Part shown: piece after piece, positions 26,409 to 34,557 of the stretch | Numbering within the stretch: the first letter of the stretch is position 1 | Layout of the letters: each line of letters begins with the position of its first letter | Made by a program: the position numbers and the translations under genes | The notes under the pieces: generated by a model | The model's input: the letters and a program-made list of their open reading frames with translations, nothing else | What the model was told of the DNA's origin: nothing | Databases searched by the model: none | From: Falseniella ignava CCUG 37419 | GTDB taxonomy: Bacteria; Bacillota; Bacilli; Lactobacillales; Aerococcaceae | Reading direction: 5' to 3' | DNA length: 64,000 bases | Assembly: GCF_000301055.1 (NCBI RefSeq) | Contig: NZ_JH932301.1 | Location: forward strand, 599,979-663,978

Positions 26409-28493
26409 ATGAAATGTCCTAATTGTGGCAGATTAATCCGAAGTAAAACTCAATGTGCCTTTTGCGGGTGCAAATTTGATTCAAAAGAACTTGAAGAATT
26501 TAACAAACGACCAGAGGAAGAAGAGACATACGTGCCACCGCATCGTTCGGTGACCGATGAGTATGGGCCTTCTGAAGATCAAGAAGAACTCGATGTTTAT
26601 GAGGAAGAAGAATTTATTTATACGATGCCTCATTTAGAAAGTGATCGTCCAACTTCGACAGAAGATCATGATGCAACATTGGTTGGTTATGACTTAGGTC
26701 GTGAGAATACAACGTTTGATGAGGAACTATATGAAGATGAAGTTCCAATAGAAGATGATTTAGCAGGATTTGGCGACTCGCGTTATGACGAGGAAGCAGA
26801 TTCGTCTACTTATACACCTTATCCAACGGAAGATGTCGCTTATTATGAAGAAAAACCGCGTCCACGTCGTGGCGGTTTCGGTTCGATTTTATGGAATTTG
26901 ATTAAGTTAATTCTTGCGGTGGCAATTATTTTCTTATTATTCCTCTTTGGACCAGACATTTATGGTAAAGTAATGGAACTTTTCCGTCCGGAAACGAGTC
27001 AAGTCAGTGAGCCACCGGTAACCGATGATGCGGAAGTGACCGGTGAAGAATCAGAACAAAATTCCGTTGATGAAGCAACGACTTCGACAGATGAGTCCTC
27101 TACCGATGAATCGACGGAAGAAACGTCAGTCGCAGAAACAACCGTTGCTTCGAATGGCATTGGTTTAACAGACTCAGACGTTAATACCGATGCTTATCCG
27201 ATGATTGAAGTTGCGATGACTGTAGACGGTGATTTATCTGAGTTGAACGGTGAAGACTTATCGGTCAGTTTAGACCGCGATGGGGAAGTAACCCAATTCA
27301 ATGAAGGTTATTCATTGATTCGCGAAGGAGACCAATTAATTTTCCGATTTACCGATCCGCAAAGCAACTCCTTTGAACGTTCAGCGGTTCCATCAAAATT
27401 AATGGTTAAATCAGACCGTTATGATTTAGACGAGACAATTCCGTTCGAGATTCCAGCAAGTACGTTGGATCCACAGTTAGCTACTGATTTAGAAGATATT
27501 TTAAATGAAACTGTTGCTCGCGATGCAGATGTCTCAGCCGTTATTTACAAGCCAGGTGAACCAACACCATTTGTTTATCAAGATAAAGCTAAAGAAGCAG
27601 GCTCAATGATTAGCTGGTTTGTTCTAGCGCGTGTCTATGACCAAATTGATCAAGGTGAGATTCAGTTATCAGATGTTGTGACCATTGATGAGCAACTTGT
27701 AGGTCAAAATGATGGTGGCGAGCTCGCTGTAAATGGTGTGGGTCTTGAGTATACGGTAGAAGACTTAGTATATGAAGTGATTGCTAACCGTGATGTGACA
27801 GCGATGAATCATTTAATTGATTTAACGGGAGGTCCAGATGATTTCAGTTATTGGTTAAATGAATCAGGATACTTCAATACGCGTCTCGTTGAAATGATTA
27901 ATCTAGATGAAGAAGGTCATACTCGTGGTGCAATGACGTCAGCACAAGATATTGCGACATTATTACATCGTTTAGCGAACAATGAACTTGTATCTGAAGA
28001 ATTAGATCAGCAATTTAAAGAAGCATTATTAGATTCTCCAGTAACGGATAAATTCCCTTACGATACGTTAGCAGCGGCTTTACGTCGTTACGAATTATCA
28101 ACGGGTGATGATAATGAGTTTGAACAACATTATGCGGGTATTATTGAGACTGAGTCGGGAAATTACATTGTATCGATTTTAGCAACAAACTACCAAGATG
28201 CTTATGAAACAGTTCAATCCATTGCTTTGGCGGTGAATGACCTAGTTGAAACAAGTCTGACAGGAACACGTCCAGAGGAACAAGAAGTTACGGAAGCAGA
28301 AGAAGTGGTTGAAGTCACAGAAGCGGAAGTGGCAGCCCCAGTCGAAACAACTGCTGAAACAGGTTCCCAATATATTTATGGACCTGATGAAGATGGCGAT
28401 GGTCGTCCTGATTCTTATCAAAATGAATCCGGCGTCTACGTTCCAATCCGCTGGTTCCAAGGAGAAGATGGCAACTGGTATTTTATCGACTAA
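26409..28493 (+). CDS. Zinc-ribbon, single-pass protein with degenerate beta-lactamase-like domain
   Basis: This 694-residue protein has an N-terminal zinc ribbon (CPNCG near 3-7 and CAFCGC near 17-22), an acidic cytoplasmic stretch, one membrane helix (about 160-185) and a Ser/Thr/Glu linker. A domain from about 365 to 625 aligns in pattern with class A beta-lactamases. The three catalytic motifs are lost: S-x-x-K reads SMIS, SDN reads RDV, and KTG reads YAG. It ends with an acidic Thr/Glu stretch and a Trp/Tyr-rich tail (WFQGEDGNWYFID). A ligand-sensing or scaffolding role is possible (inference). TGGAGGT precedes the ATG, and it is monocistronic. Confidence 0.75.
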   Translation: MKCPNCGRLIRSKTQCAFCGCKFDSKELEEFNKRPEEEETYVPPHRSVTDEYGPSEDQEELDVYEEEEFIYTMPHLESDRPTSTEDHDATLVGYDLGRENTTFDEELYEDEVPIEDDLAGFGDSRYDEEADSSTYTPYPTEDVAYYEEKPRPRRGGFGSILWNLIKLILAVAIIFLLFLFGPDIYGKVMELFRPETSQVSEPPVTDDAEVTGEESEQNSVDEATTSTDESSTDESTEETSVAETTVASNGIGLTDSDVNTDAYPMIEVAMTVDGDLSELNGEDLSVSLDRDGEVTQFNEGYSLIREGDQLIFRFTDPQSNSFERSAVPSKLMVKSDRYDLDETIPFEIPASTLDPQLATDLEDILNETVARDADVSAVIYKPGEPTPFVYQDKAKEAGSMISWFVLARVYDQIDQGEIQLSDVVTIDEQLVGQNDGGELAVNGVGLEYTVEDLVYEVIANRDVTAMNHLIDLTGGPDDFSYWLNESGYFNTRLVEMINLDEEGHTRGAMTSAQDIATLLHRLANNELVSEELDQQFKEALLDSPVTDKFPYDTLAAALRRYELSTGDDNEFEQHYAGIIETESGNYIVSILATNYQDAYETVQSIALAVNDLVETSLTGTRPEEQEVTEAEEVVEVTEAEVAAPVETTAETGSQYIYGPDEDGDGRPDSYQNESGVYVPIRWFQGEDGNWYFID

Positions 28494-28510
28494 TCAGTTA
28501 ATTTAAATAA

Positions 28511-28545
28511 CGCCGTTCTATTGGAAAATAGAACGGTGTTTTTTA
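28511..28545 (+). terminator. Rho-independent terminator
   Basis: CGCCGTTCTATT-GGAA-AATAGAACGGTG with a T6 run. Confidence 0.9.
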
Positions 28546-28557
28546 TCAGCTAGAACT

Positions 28558-28585
28558 AAAAAACTGCATTGTGAGCAATGCAGTT
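28558..28585 (-). terminator. Terminator of the PhnA-like gene
   Basis: On the minus strand AACTGCATTG-CTCA-CAATGCAGTT is followed by a short T-run. Confidence 0.8.
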
Positions 28586-28597
28586 CGATAATGTTGG

Positions 28598-28942
28598 CTA
28601 GATTTTTTTAACCAGTTCAGACTTCAAATACATGCGACCGAATCCATCAATCGTACATTCAATATCATGTCCGTCCACTGGATGGTCGAGTAAGCGTATA
28701 TTCGTTACCCGGGTTCCTTGCTTAATGCGGTTAGACCCTTTAAGTTTAATTTCTCGAATGACCGAGACGTTATCGCCATCTGCTAAGGCTGTACCATTCG
28801 CATCGCGGATGATTTCCGCCTCTAAAGCTGCAGCATGCTCTTCCTCAGTCCACTCGTGGCCACACATCGGACAAATCATTAAGTTCCCATCAGTGTAAGT
28901 AAGATCACTGTCGCATTTTGGGCAATGTGGCAATTGACTCAT
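28598..28942 (-). CDS. YjdM/PhnA-like zinc ribbon protein
   Basis: This 114-residue protein has an N-terminal zinc ribbon (CPKC and CPMCG) followed by the small SH3-like PhnA domain (DGDNVSVIREIKLKG). The family was named for the E. coli phn locus, but its role is not established, and PhnA/YjdM is not needed for C-P bond cleavage. Its length is normal. GAGGTGA precedes the ATG. No phosphonate genes occur nearby. Confidence 0.9.
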   Translation of the reverse strand: MSQLPHCPKCDSDLTYTDGNLMICPMCGHEWTEEEHAAALEAEIIRDANGTALADGDNVSVIREIKLKGSNRIKQGTRVTNIRLLDHPVDGHDIECTIDGFGRMYLKSELVKKI

Positions 28943-29036
28943 ACTGTATCACCTCTTTCTGTAGGATAGACTCCCTGATGATGTTATTGTACTATGGATG
29001 ATAGTAAGGAAGCAATCTGAACTCATAGCATTAAAG

Positions 29037-29065
29037 TTGACTTCATTAACAAATCACTGCATAAT
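29037..29065 (+). promoter_or_regulatory. Sigma-A promoter of the C39-like peptidase gene
   Basis: TTGACT, a 17-bp spacer, and CATAAT. Its start point would fall near 29072, which excludes the upstream ATG at 28998 and supports the start at 29094. Confidence 0.75.
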
Positions 29066-29093
29066 AGGATTTATCAAAAAATGGAGTATTTTT

Positions 29094-30075
29094 ATGAACC
29101 AAATGAAAACAACGAACCCACAACCCTCTAACCCAAAACGAAAAACAATTCGAAGACTACGCCAATTGCTTTTTTTAACTTTATTGGGTGTCATTGGATT
29201 TATCGGGTATCGATATTACAATCTGAGCCAAGAACATAATGAGTTATTAGAAGCGGAGCAATCGTGGCAAGCGACGCAAGCATCGCTCGAAGCGATGATT
29301 CATGATCAACAAGAAGCTCTCGGTGAGCAAAGTAGTCAGCCGATTAATTTAGAGCAAGCCCTTGGGCAATTTGATTTTCAGACGCCTGAGACATTTGAAG
29401 CGGTCAAACGCTTTGCAGAATTACGATTTGGCCGCGATTGGCTGACAAATCAAACGACGATTGTTGAGTTGCTCGAAGATAAGAATTTAATTCAAGAGAA
29501 TTTTGGTTATGCTTTTTTTACCGGATAATCCAGCTAAACACGCTAAAGTGAGTGAATCGGCCTATCAAATCGATGTGCCTTTATTATTACAATCAGATCC
29601 GCGCTGGTCACGGGTGCACTATGGTAGTGAAGAAGATGAAACGATCCGTATTGGTGGCTGCGCGATTGTCAGTCTAGCTATGGTAGAGGCTGCTTTTGGT
29701 GATGTTTCTACGACGCCAGATGATATTTTGAAATGGGCAAAAACGGACTACTGGGTAGATCATGACGGAACGTCATGGAAAATTTTTGAAGATTTTGCTA
29801 AAAAATATGGCTATGAAATGACAGATCACGGTGATGACTTAGATGCCGCCCTCTCCGCCTCAGAAGAAGGTGAGATTGTTGTGGCGTCAATTAGCCCAGG
29901 GTTCATGACCGAAGTAGGACATATCTTTGTCATTCGAGGTTATGACCCAGAAGATGAGGTTGTATTAGTGAACGATCCAAACGATAATCCGGTGAATATG
30001 TTCTCCTTACACGGCGTTGAAGCGCATCATTTACGCGAAGAAGGGCGTAATTATTGGTCCTATCGTAAAAAATAG
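29094..30075 (+). CDS. C39-like (papain-fold) peptidase, frameshifted at a T7 run
   Basis: Two overlapping frames together give one protein. The first (29094-29528) encodes a basic N-terminus, a membrane helix (FLTLLGVIGFIGY) and a helical extracellular region, ending NFGYAFFTG. The second, from about 29503, continues LPDNPAKHAKV and contains a peptidase C39-like domain: the GGCAIVSLAMV nucleophile region, then GHIFVIRGYD with the active-site His, then NDPN. Removing one T from TTTTTTT (29513-29519) joins them as GYAFLPDNPAK. The cause could be a true mutation, a sequencing error, phase variation or transcriptional slippage. GGAG lies 7 bp before the ATG. A murein-peptide or bacteriocin-type substrate is possible. 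Confidence 0.75.
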
Positions 30076-30091
30076 TCATATCGTGACATTC

Positions 30092-30134
30092 AAAAACCAC
30101 GGCGATAGATTTTGCATCCTTTGCCGTGGTTTTA
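30092..30134. terminator. Bidirectional terminator
   Basis: AAAACCACGGC pairs with GCCGTGGTTTT around a 19-nt loop, between the convergent C39-like and barstar genes. Confidence 0.8.
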
Positions 30135-30139
30135 CTTAT

Positions 30140-30409
30140 TTACCAATGTAAAATGATATCGCGATTTTTATCGGAGCTGACTAGATCGCCCAATGTATCT
30201 AATAAACTGAGGCCATAATCACCTAATGCTTCGATAAGGTGTCGTGCATGGTAAAGATGGATTACATAATCTGATTTCTCATCGAGTACATCCCATAGCG
30301 CATCCAAATTATGTCCGGTATAGCTTGGCAATTCAAGTTGTTCAATTAAGTAATGATATGTGGCATCGCGATCGGTACAATATTCTGCATTGAGATGGTA
30401 AATATTCAT
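30140..30409 (-). CDS. Barstar-family ribonuclease inhibitor
   Basis: This 89-residue protein matches barstar throughout, with GHNLDALWDVLDE containing the Asp and Asn/Trp face that plugs the barnase active site. It should bind and inhibit the ribonuclease encoded immediately upstream, protecting the cell before secretion. The start lies 11 bp after the ribonuclease stop, and GGAG is present. Its length equals that of Bacillus barstar. Confidence 0.92.
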   Translation of the reverse strand: MNIYHLNAEYCTDRDATYHYLIEQLELPSYTGHNLDALWDVLDEKSDYVIHLYHARHLIEALGDYGLSLLDTLGDLVSSDKNRDIILHW

Positions 30410-30420
30410 AATGTCACTCC

Positions 30421-30879
30421 TTAATACAGTTGTTCAAATGAGTCATAGTGATCCGGTGTATAGAAGATTAAGCCGTCATCGGAATAGACGAGGCGTTCGG
30501 GCCCCCGATGATGGGTGTAACCCGATTTAAGATCCGCTTCATAGTATTGTCGGCCGGACTTTTTCGGTAATAAGCCTTCACGATTTCCAAATCGATCGCC
30601 TCCAATTACATAGATAGGATCATCCGTCGTCCATTGCATGGCGTCGGCTTCTTTTTTAGTAATATAATTTGGGGGTAGGGTGCGATAGGTATTGAGATAA
30701 GCAGCGACATCATCTCGTTCATAATAATAAGCGTCTTGTTGTAGTGTTTGCTCTGATTGTGAATGAGATGGGCTTTGGCTAGGTGGAGGTGCGATTGGAT
30801 TTAAATCAAGGGCCACACTCCCAATAATAAGACAGGCTATTAAGATGACCCATCGTTTGAGTTGTTTAAGTGATTTCAT
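30421..30879 (-). CDS. Barnase-like secreted ribonuclease
   Basis: I take the start at 30879 (MKSLKQLKRW), preceded by GAAAGGAAA. An upstream Met at 31029 adds 50 residues without signal character. The 152-residue precursor has a signal peptide (about 1-25), a short Ser/Pro/Gln-rich segment, and a ribonuclease domain close to barnase: DVAAYLNTYRTLPPNYITK, GGDRFGNREGLLP, and the catalytic residues Glu in YYEADL, Arg in GPERLVYS and His in TPDHYDSF. It should cleave RNA outside the cell. The order, ribonuclease first then inhibitor, implies one transcript. Confidence 0.92.
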   Translation of the reverse strand: MKSLKQLKRWVILIACLIIGSVALDLNPIAPPPSQSPSHSQSEQTLQQDAYYYERDDVAAYLNTYRTLPPNYITKKEADAMQWTTDDPIYVIGGDRFGNREGLLPKKSGRQYYEADLKSGYTHHRGPERLVYSDDGLIFYTPDHYDSFEQLY

Positions 30880-31027
30880 CGTCGGTTTCCTTTCAGAAGT
30901 AATTTCGTATTTCAAGTAACTAGGGTAGACAAGAATCAATCTGACTGTTTTAATCATAATCGATTTCGGCTGAAAAGTCATCGAAAATTCCACATAACGT
31001 AGTTTAAGTGTCGCAATATTGACATGC

Positions 31028-31042
31028 AAACTAAATTAGTTT
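31028..31042. promoter_or_regulatory. Operator-like palindrome
   Basis: AAACTAA-A-TTAGTTT is a perfect 15-bp dyad just upstream of the PepSY-gene promoter and between divergent genes. A regulator is not known. Confidence 0.4.
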
Positions 31043-31044
31043 AT

Positions 31045-31073
31045 ATGACAAAAAGAGGGGAAAATGCTATAAT
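31045..31073 (+). promoter_or_regulatory. Promoter of the PepSY gene
   Basis: ATGACA, a 17-bp spacer, and TATAAT, with an extended TGC element. Confidence 0.75.
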
Positions 31074-31098
31074 ATAAGCAAAAGGAGGAATGTATACA

Positions 31099-31566
31099 AT
31101 GACATCATTTGCTGAAAAATATCAAATTATGCCCGTTGCTAAAGCCATTGCTCGTTTTCAAAAGTTGTATCCCGAAGCTAAACTGACAAAGATTCAACTT
31201 GAATATGAAGGACCATTTCTAAAGTATGATTTAGAGGGAATGGATGCCTCAACCAAATATACGATTGATTTAAATGCTCAGACGGGTGAAACGCTAAAAT
31301 CATCCGATAGACCATTGAAAGAAAAAGAAGTTGCGCGAAGAGATAGCTATGCATTAAATATTAACAATCTCCTTCCTTTAGAAGAAATTACGCAAACAGC
31401 GTTGGATGCTGTTCCAGTAGATCATCCGATTCAATGGGAATTAGATCGCAAAAGAGAGCGAACTTATTGGAAAGTTGAAGTTGTGAATCAACAAGGAGGC
31501 GAGCTTTACGAAGCAAAAGTGGATGCCCAAGAGGGAACGTTACTCGAAATGAAATTAAAACACTAA
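31099..31566 (+). CDS. PepSY-domain protein (cytoplasmic)
   Basis: This roughly 155-residue protein has two PepSY-like units. One covers about residues 5-70 (IARFQKLYPEAKLTKIQLEYEG, ending with DLNAQTGE), the other about 90-155 (WKVEV, then AKVDAQEGTLLE). PepSY domains often occur in protease inhibitors and in membrane or secreted proteins. This one lacks a signal peptide or membrane helix. The start at 31099 is preferred over 31090 because AAAGGAGGA then has normal spacing. Monocistronic. Confidence 0.8.
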   Translation: MTSFAEKYQIMPVAKAIARFQKLYPEAKLTKIQLEYEGPFLKYDLEGMDASTKYTIDLNAQTGETLKSSDRPLKEKEVARRDSYALNINNLLPLEEITQTALDAVPVDHPIQWELDRKRERTYWKVEVVNQQGGELYEAKVDAQEGTLLEMKLKH

Positions 31567-31575
31567 TTATAAGCA

Positions 31576-31617
31576 AACCTGAATGAACAGCTTATTGTTG
31601 TCATTCAGGTTTTTTTG
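31576..31617 (+). terminator. Rho-independent terminator
   Basis: AACCTGAATGA pairs with TCATTCAGGTT, followed by T7. Confidence 0.88.
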
Positions 31618-31643
31618 TTTAAATAGGTTTGAGACGAAATGGA

Positions 31644-31652
31644 TGATATAAT
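31644..31652 (+). promoter_or_regulatory. Extended -10 promoter of the maf operon
   Basis: TGATATAAT. It lies inside the longest open frame of maf and so argues for a start codon further downstream. Confidence 0.6.
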
Positions 31653-31692
31653 CGTAGTAAAGAAAAAGATGAATACAGAAAGTGGAAGTGCG

Positions 31693-32328
31693 ATGATTGT
31701 TAATTATGAACAGAATGGCCAATTACAGCCTTTCAACCAAGTGGTATTGATGAGTGGTTCGAAGCGGCGCCATGAACTATTGGCGTTTATGGAACCCGTT
31801 ATTCAGGTCGCTCAAATTGATGAACGACAGATTGAAGCAACTTATCTTACGCAATATCAGTCCGACGCGTTCTTACCGCGTGTGGCTAAGACGTGTTGTG
31901 AGATCAGTAAGGCAAAATTAAGCAAAGCAAGAGAATCGAACACCTTATATATTGCTGCGGATACGATGGTGGTGGCATGTGACCAGATTTATCATAAGCC
32001 GAAAGATTTAGAGGAAGCAGAGCAGATGTTACGGTCTTATTTTGGGCAAGTACATCATGTTGTTACATCCGTTTGCTTGAAAACGACAGATTATTTGGAT
32101 GTATTTTATGCAGTAACTGAAGTTGAATTTGTCGATTATTATCCCGCATTAGAACCATTGATTCAATCCTATTTAGAGACCAAATCGTCCCTCGATAAAA
32201 GTGGAGGCTATGGTATTCAGGAAATAGATCCACGCTTTGTAGCACGGATTGACGGCGATATTTATACGGTGGTTGGACTGCCCGTCGCTGAAGTAAGTCG
32301 ACGAATTAATACGGCAATAGTAAAATAA
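31693..32328 (+). CDS. maf: Maf-family nucleotide pyrophosphatase
   Basis: Maf proteins hydrolyse non-canonical or modified nucleoside triphosphates and are linked to septum control. Visible family motifs are VLMSGSKRRHELL (the variant of LASxSPRRxELL), AADTMVV with the catalytic Asp, and SLDKSGGYGIQ near the end. The open frame begins at 31639, but a -10 element lies inside its first codons. I therefore start at ATG 31693 (GGAAG upstream), with 31669 as the alternative. The SPRR motif reads SKRR here. First gene of the run maf-msrC-DUF3841-alkD. Confidence 0.85.
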   Translation: MIVNYEQNGQLQPFNQVVLMSGSKRRHELLAFMEPVIQVAQIDERQIEATYLTQYQSDAFLPRVAKTCCEISKAKLSKARESNTLYIAADTMVVACDQIYHKPKDLEEAEQMLRSYFGQVHHVVTSVCLKTTDYLDVFYAVTEVEFVDYYPALEPLIQSYLETKSSLDKSGGYGIQEIDPRFVARIDGDIYTVVGLPVAEVSRRINTAIVK

Positions 32329-32351
32329 TTATTAGAAAAGGAATGATTAAG

Positions 32352-32840
32352 ATGAATACATCCAATACTACGACGCAAGATGATTCAGTAAAAGTTGAAC
32401 AATTATTAGCTTATTTAACCGAAGAATTAAAGTATGAATCGGATCCCATTGCATTAATGGCAAATATTAGTGCTGCGATTATGGTCTATATCGACCGATT
32501 AAATTGGGCCGGTTTCTATCTTGTCAAAGGTGAGGAATTAGTGTTAGGTCCCTTCCATGGCTTACCAGCCTGCTCGCGCCTCCAAAAAAATAAAGGTGTT
32601 TGCGCTAGGGCATGGCAGACCGGTCAAGTTGTAAAAGTTGATGATGTTCACCAATTTCCAGGACATGTGGCGTGCGATAGCGCCTCTCAGTCAGAGTTAG
32701 TGATTCCATTGCGTTATCAAGGTGAGGTCTATGCGGTGTTAGATCTAGATTCACCTGAAACAAGTCGTTTTACGGATTTAGAAGCTGGTTTTATCCAAGT
32801 AGGCGAAATGATTGAGGCAGCACTTTATTTTGAACGATAA
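32352..32840 (+). CDS. msrC: Free methionine-(R)-sulfoxide reductase (GAF type)
   Basis: This 162-residue GAF-domain enzyme reduces free Met-R-sulfoxide. All three family cysteines are present: GLPACSR, KGVCARAW and GHVACDSAS. SELVIPL and the GAF core also match. The ATG at 32352 has AAAAGGA at normal spacing. An ATG at 32343 is too close. It follows maf by 23 bp and is likely in the same transcript. Confidence 0.92.
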   Translation: MNTSNTTTQDDSVKVEQLLAYLTEELKYESDPIALMANISAAIMVYIDRLNWAGFYLVKGEELVLGPFHGLPACSRLQKNKGVCARAWQTGQVVKVDDVHQFPGHVACDSASQSELVIPLRYQGEVYAVLDLDSPETSRFTDLEAGFIQVGEMIEAALYFER

Positions 32841-32892
32841 ACATTTGTAAGATAGTTTGATGGATCTACAATTGAGAAAGGATGAATCAATC

Positions 32893-33564
32893 ATGGAAAC
32901 AATGCGCGTTTATTCCCGTCAACACGAGAACTCCATTTATGAATTAGCAAATCAAGGTGTGATTACGAATAAAGAAATTTACGTACGATTACATATGGCT
33001 CAAGATGCAGATTTTTTTATTCAACAATATCGTACCTTTGTCGAGATGGCAGAGAAACACTTGCCAAAACCTGAGGGCGTTGAATTTCCAATTTGGACGT
33101 CGATTGACTTAAAAGGAGCCCGTCACCCAGAGCCGAATTCGGTCCTGTATGCCATCGATGTTCCGAAAGATCAAATTATTATTTTTGATGGTATGAAGTG
33201 GGACTATGTCCTGAATTTGCTTTACTTGCCGCAAGATGACACTGATAAACAAGCTTATCTGAAAGAATTAAAGCGATTAGGAATCGAGAGTGAATATTTC
33301 TTATCAGATCCAAAAAATCGTGGTAGATACCCTGAGCTTGAGAATAAAATTAAAGAGAGTTGGATGCGAATTTTTGATATTGCTGATTCTCATCCGATGC
33401 ATTTACAAGGAAATTTATGGCAAATTCAACGCGATTGGGTGAAAGGTGTGATCCATTTCGGTGAACCGGTCGTCGAACCGGATTCGGAGACATTCAATTT
33501 AGCACGAGAGGTGGAACGTGTCCAAGTGAATCAGGCAACGCGTCAAGGAGAAAGCCATTCATAA
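32893..33564 (+). CDS. DUF3841-domain protein
   Basis: About 223 residues, cytoplasmic. MRVYSRQHENSIYELANQGVI at the start, WDYVLNLLYLP in the middle and LWQIQRDWV near the end fit DUF3841, whose function is unknown. ATG 32893 follows AAAGGA. The open frame extends upstream to 32857 without better signals. It sits between msrC and the alkD-like gene in the same direction. Confidence 0.78.
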   Translation: METMRVYSRQHENSIYELANQGVITNKEIYVRLHMAQDADFFIQQYRTFVEMAEKHLPKPEGVEFPIWTSIDLKGARHPEPNSVLYAIDVPKDQIIIFDGMKWDYVLNLLYLPQDDTDKQAYLKELKRLGIESEYFLSDPKNRGRYPELENKIKESWMRIFDIADSHPMHLQGNLWQIQRDWVKGVIHFGEPVVEPDSETFNLAREVERVQVNQATRQGESHS

Positions 33565-33582
33565 GAAGGGGTGGAAAGTTCA

Positions 33583-34281
33583 ATGTCACTAACGAAAGAA
33601 ATTCAAGATTATTTAGTTGAGCATCAAGACTTAGCTTATCGAGACTTTATCATTAAATTGAATCCAAGTATCGATTCGAGAGCAGTGATAGGCGTTCGAA
33701 TGCCCATCCTGCGCCAGTATGTCAACAGGCTAGAATTAGACGCTGTTCTTCAATCTGATTGGTTTGGGGTCTTGCCGTATCAATATTACGAAGAATATTT
33801 AATCCACGCTTTAATTATCAATCGTTGGCAAGACGAAAATACTTTGATTGAACAGTTAAATCTGTTTTTACCACATCTCAATTCTTGGTCGCTAATTGAT
33901 GTATTGAATCCACAATTATTTAAAAAGGACTTTCCTTCGTTACTAGCAACCATTGACCAGTGGCTTGCGTCTTCAGAACCCTATACGATTCGTTTTGGGA
34001 TATTGATGTTGATGCATCATTACTTAGATGCGAAGTTTGAGCCGGAAATCATAGAACGGGTGGCCCAGATAGACCATTCCCATTATTACGTGATGATGAT
34101 GCGAAGCTGGTTCTTTGCGACGGCTCTGGCGAAACAGTATGACGCCACGGTTTTGTTACTTGAAACACATCAACTGCCGACAGATGTTCACCGGATGACC
34201 ATTCAAAAAGCGGTTGAAAGTCGTCGAATTCCAGCAGAACGGAAACAATATTTAAAGACCTTGCGTCGGAAAAATAAATAA
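33583..34281 (+). CDS. AlkD-like DNA alkylation repair protein
   Basis: About 232 residues of helical HEAT-like repeats. The segment VIGVRMPILRQYV matches the conserved start of AlkD-family DNA glycosylases. LNSWSLIDVLNP holds the Trp/Asp pair typical of the active cleft, and YYVMMMRSWFFATALAK is also conserved. The enzyme removes bulky or cationic alkylpurines without base flipping. The ATG at 33583 is favoured over GTG 33571 because GAAGGGG is better spaced. Last gene before tRNA-Ala. Confidence 0.85.
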   Translation: MSLTKEIQDYLVEHQDLAYRDFIIKLNPSIDSRAVIGVRMPILRQYVNRLELDAVLQSDWFGVLPYQYYEEYLIHALIINRWQDENTLIEQLNLFLPHLNSWSLIDVLNPQLFKKDFPSLLATIDQWLASSEPYTIRFGILMLMHHYLDAKFEPEIIERVAQIDHSHYYVMMMRSWFFATALAKQYDATVLLLETHQLPTDVHRMTIQKAVESRRIPAERKQYLKTLRRKNK

Positions 34282-34328
34282 AGGTTGCTTATTCTATGAT
34301 AACCATGTAAAGTATAGGTTGTATTGAT

Positions 34329-34401
<73 letters not shown>

Positions 34402-34445
34402 TTTTATAACTTAACACTAGGTATCTAGACCAATCGATATTACGA

Positions 34446-34472
34446 AGTACCTCGAATGAGAGGTGCTTTTTT
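34446..34472 (+). terminator. Terminator of tRNA-Ala
   Basis: AGTACCTC-GAATGA-GAGGTGCT followed by T6. Confidence 0.85.
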
Positions 34473-34557
34473 AGATGACAGACTCTCTGACTAGGAGATT
34501 ACACTATTCCATGTTAAGCTGAAAGGAGCAGTCAAGGTTCGATAGGAAGGTGATTTA

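Noticed and set aside
28998-29093. Upstream start for the C39-like peptidase gene
   Set aside because: A good promoter (29037-29065) lies downstream of that ATG, and the added residues have no signal character.
30880-31029. Upstream start for barnase (50 extra residues)
   Set aside because: It would bury the signal peptide. ATG 30879 has GAAAGGAAA upstream and starts the signal peptide.
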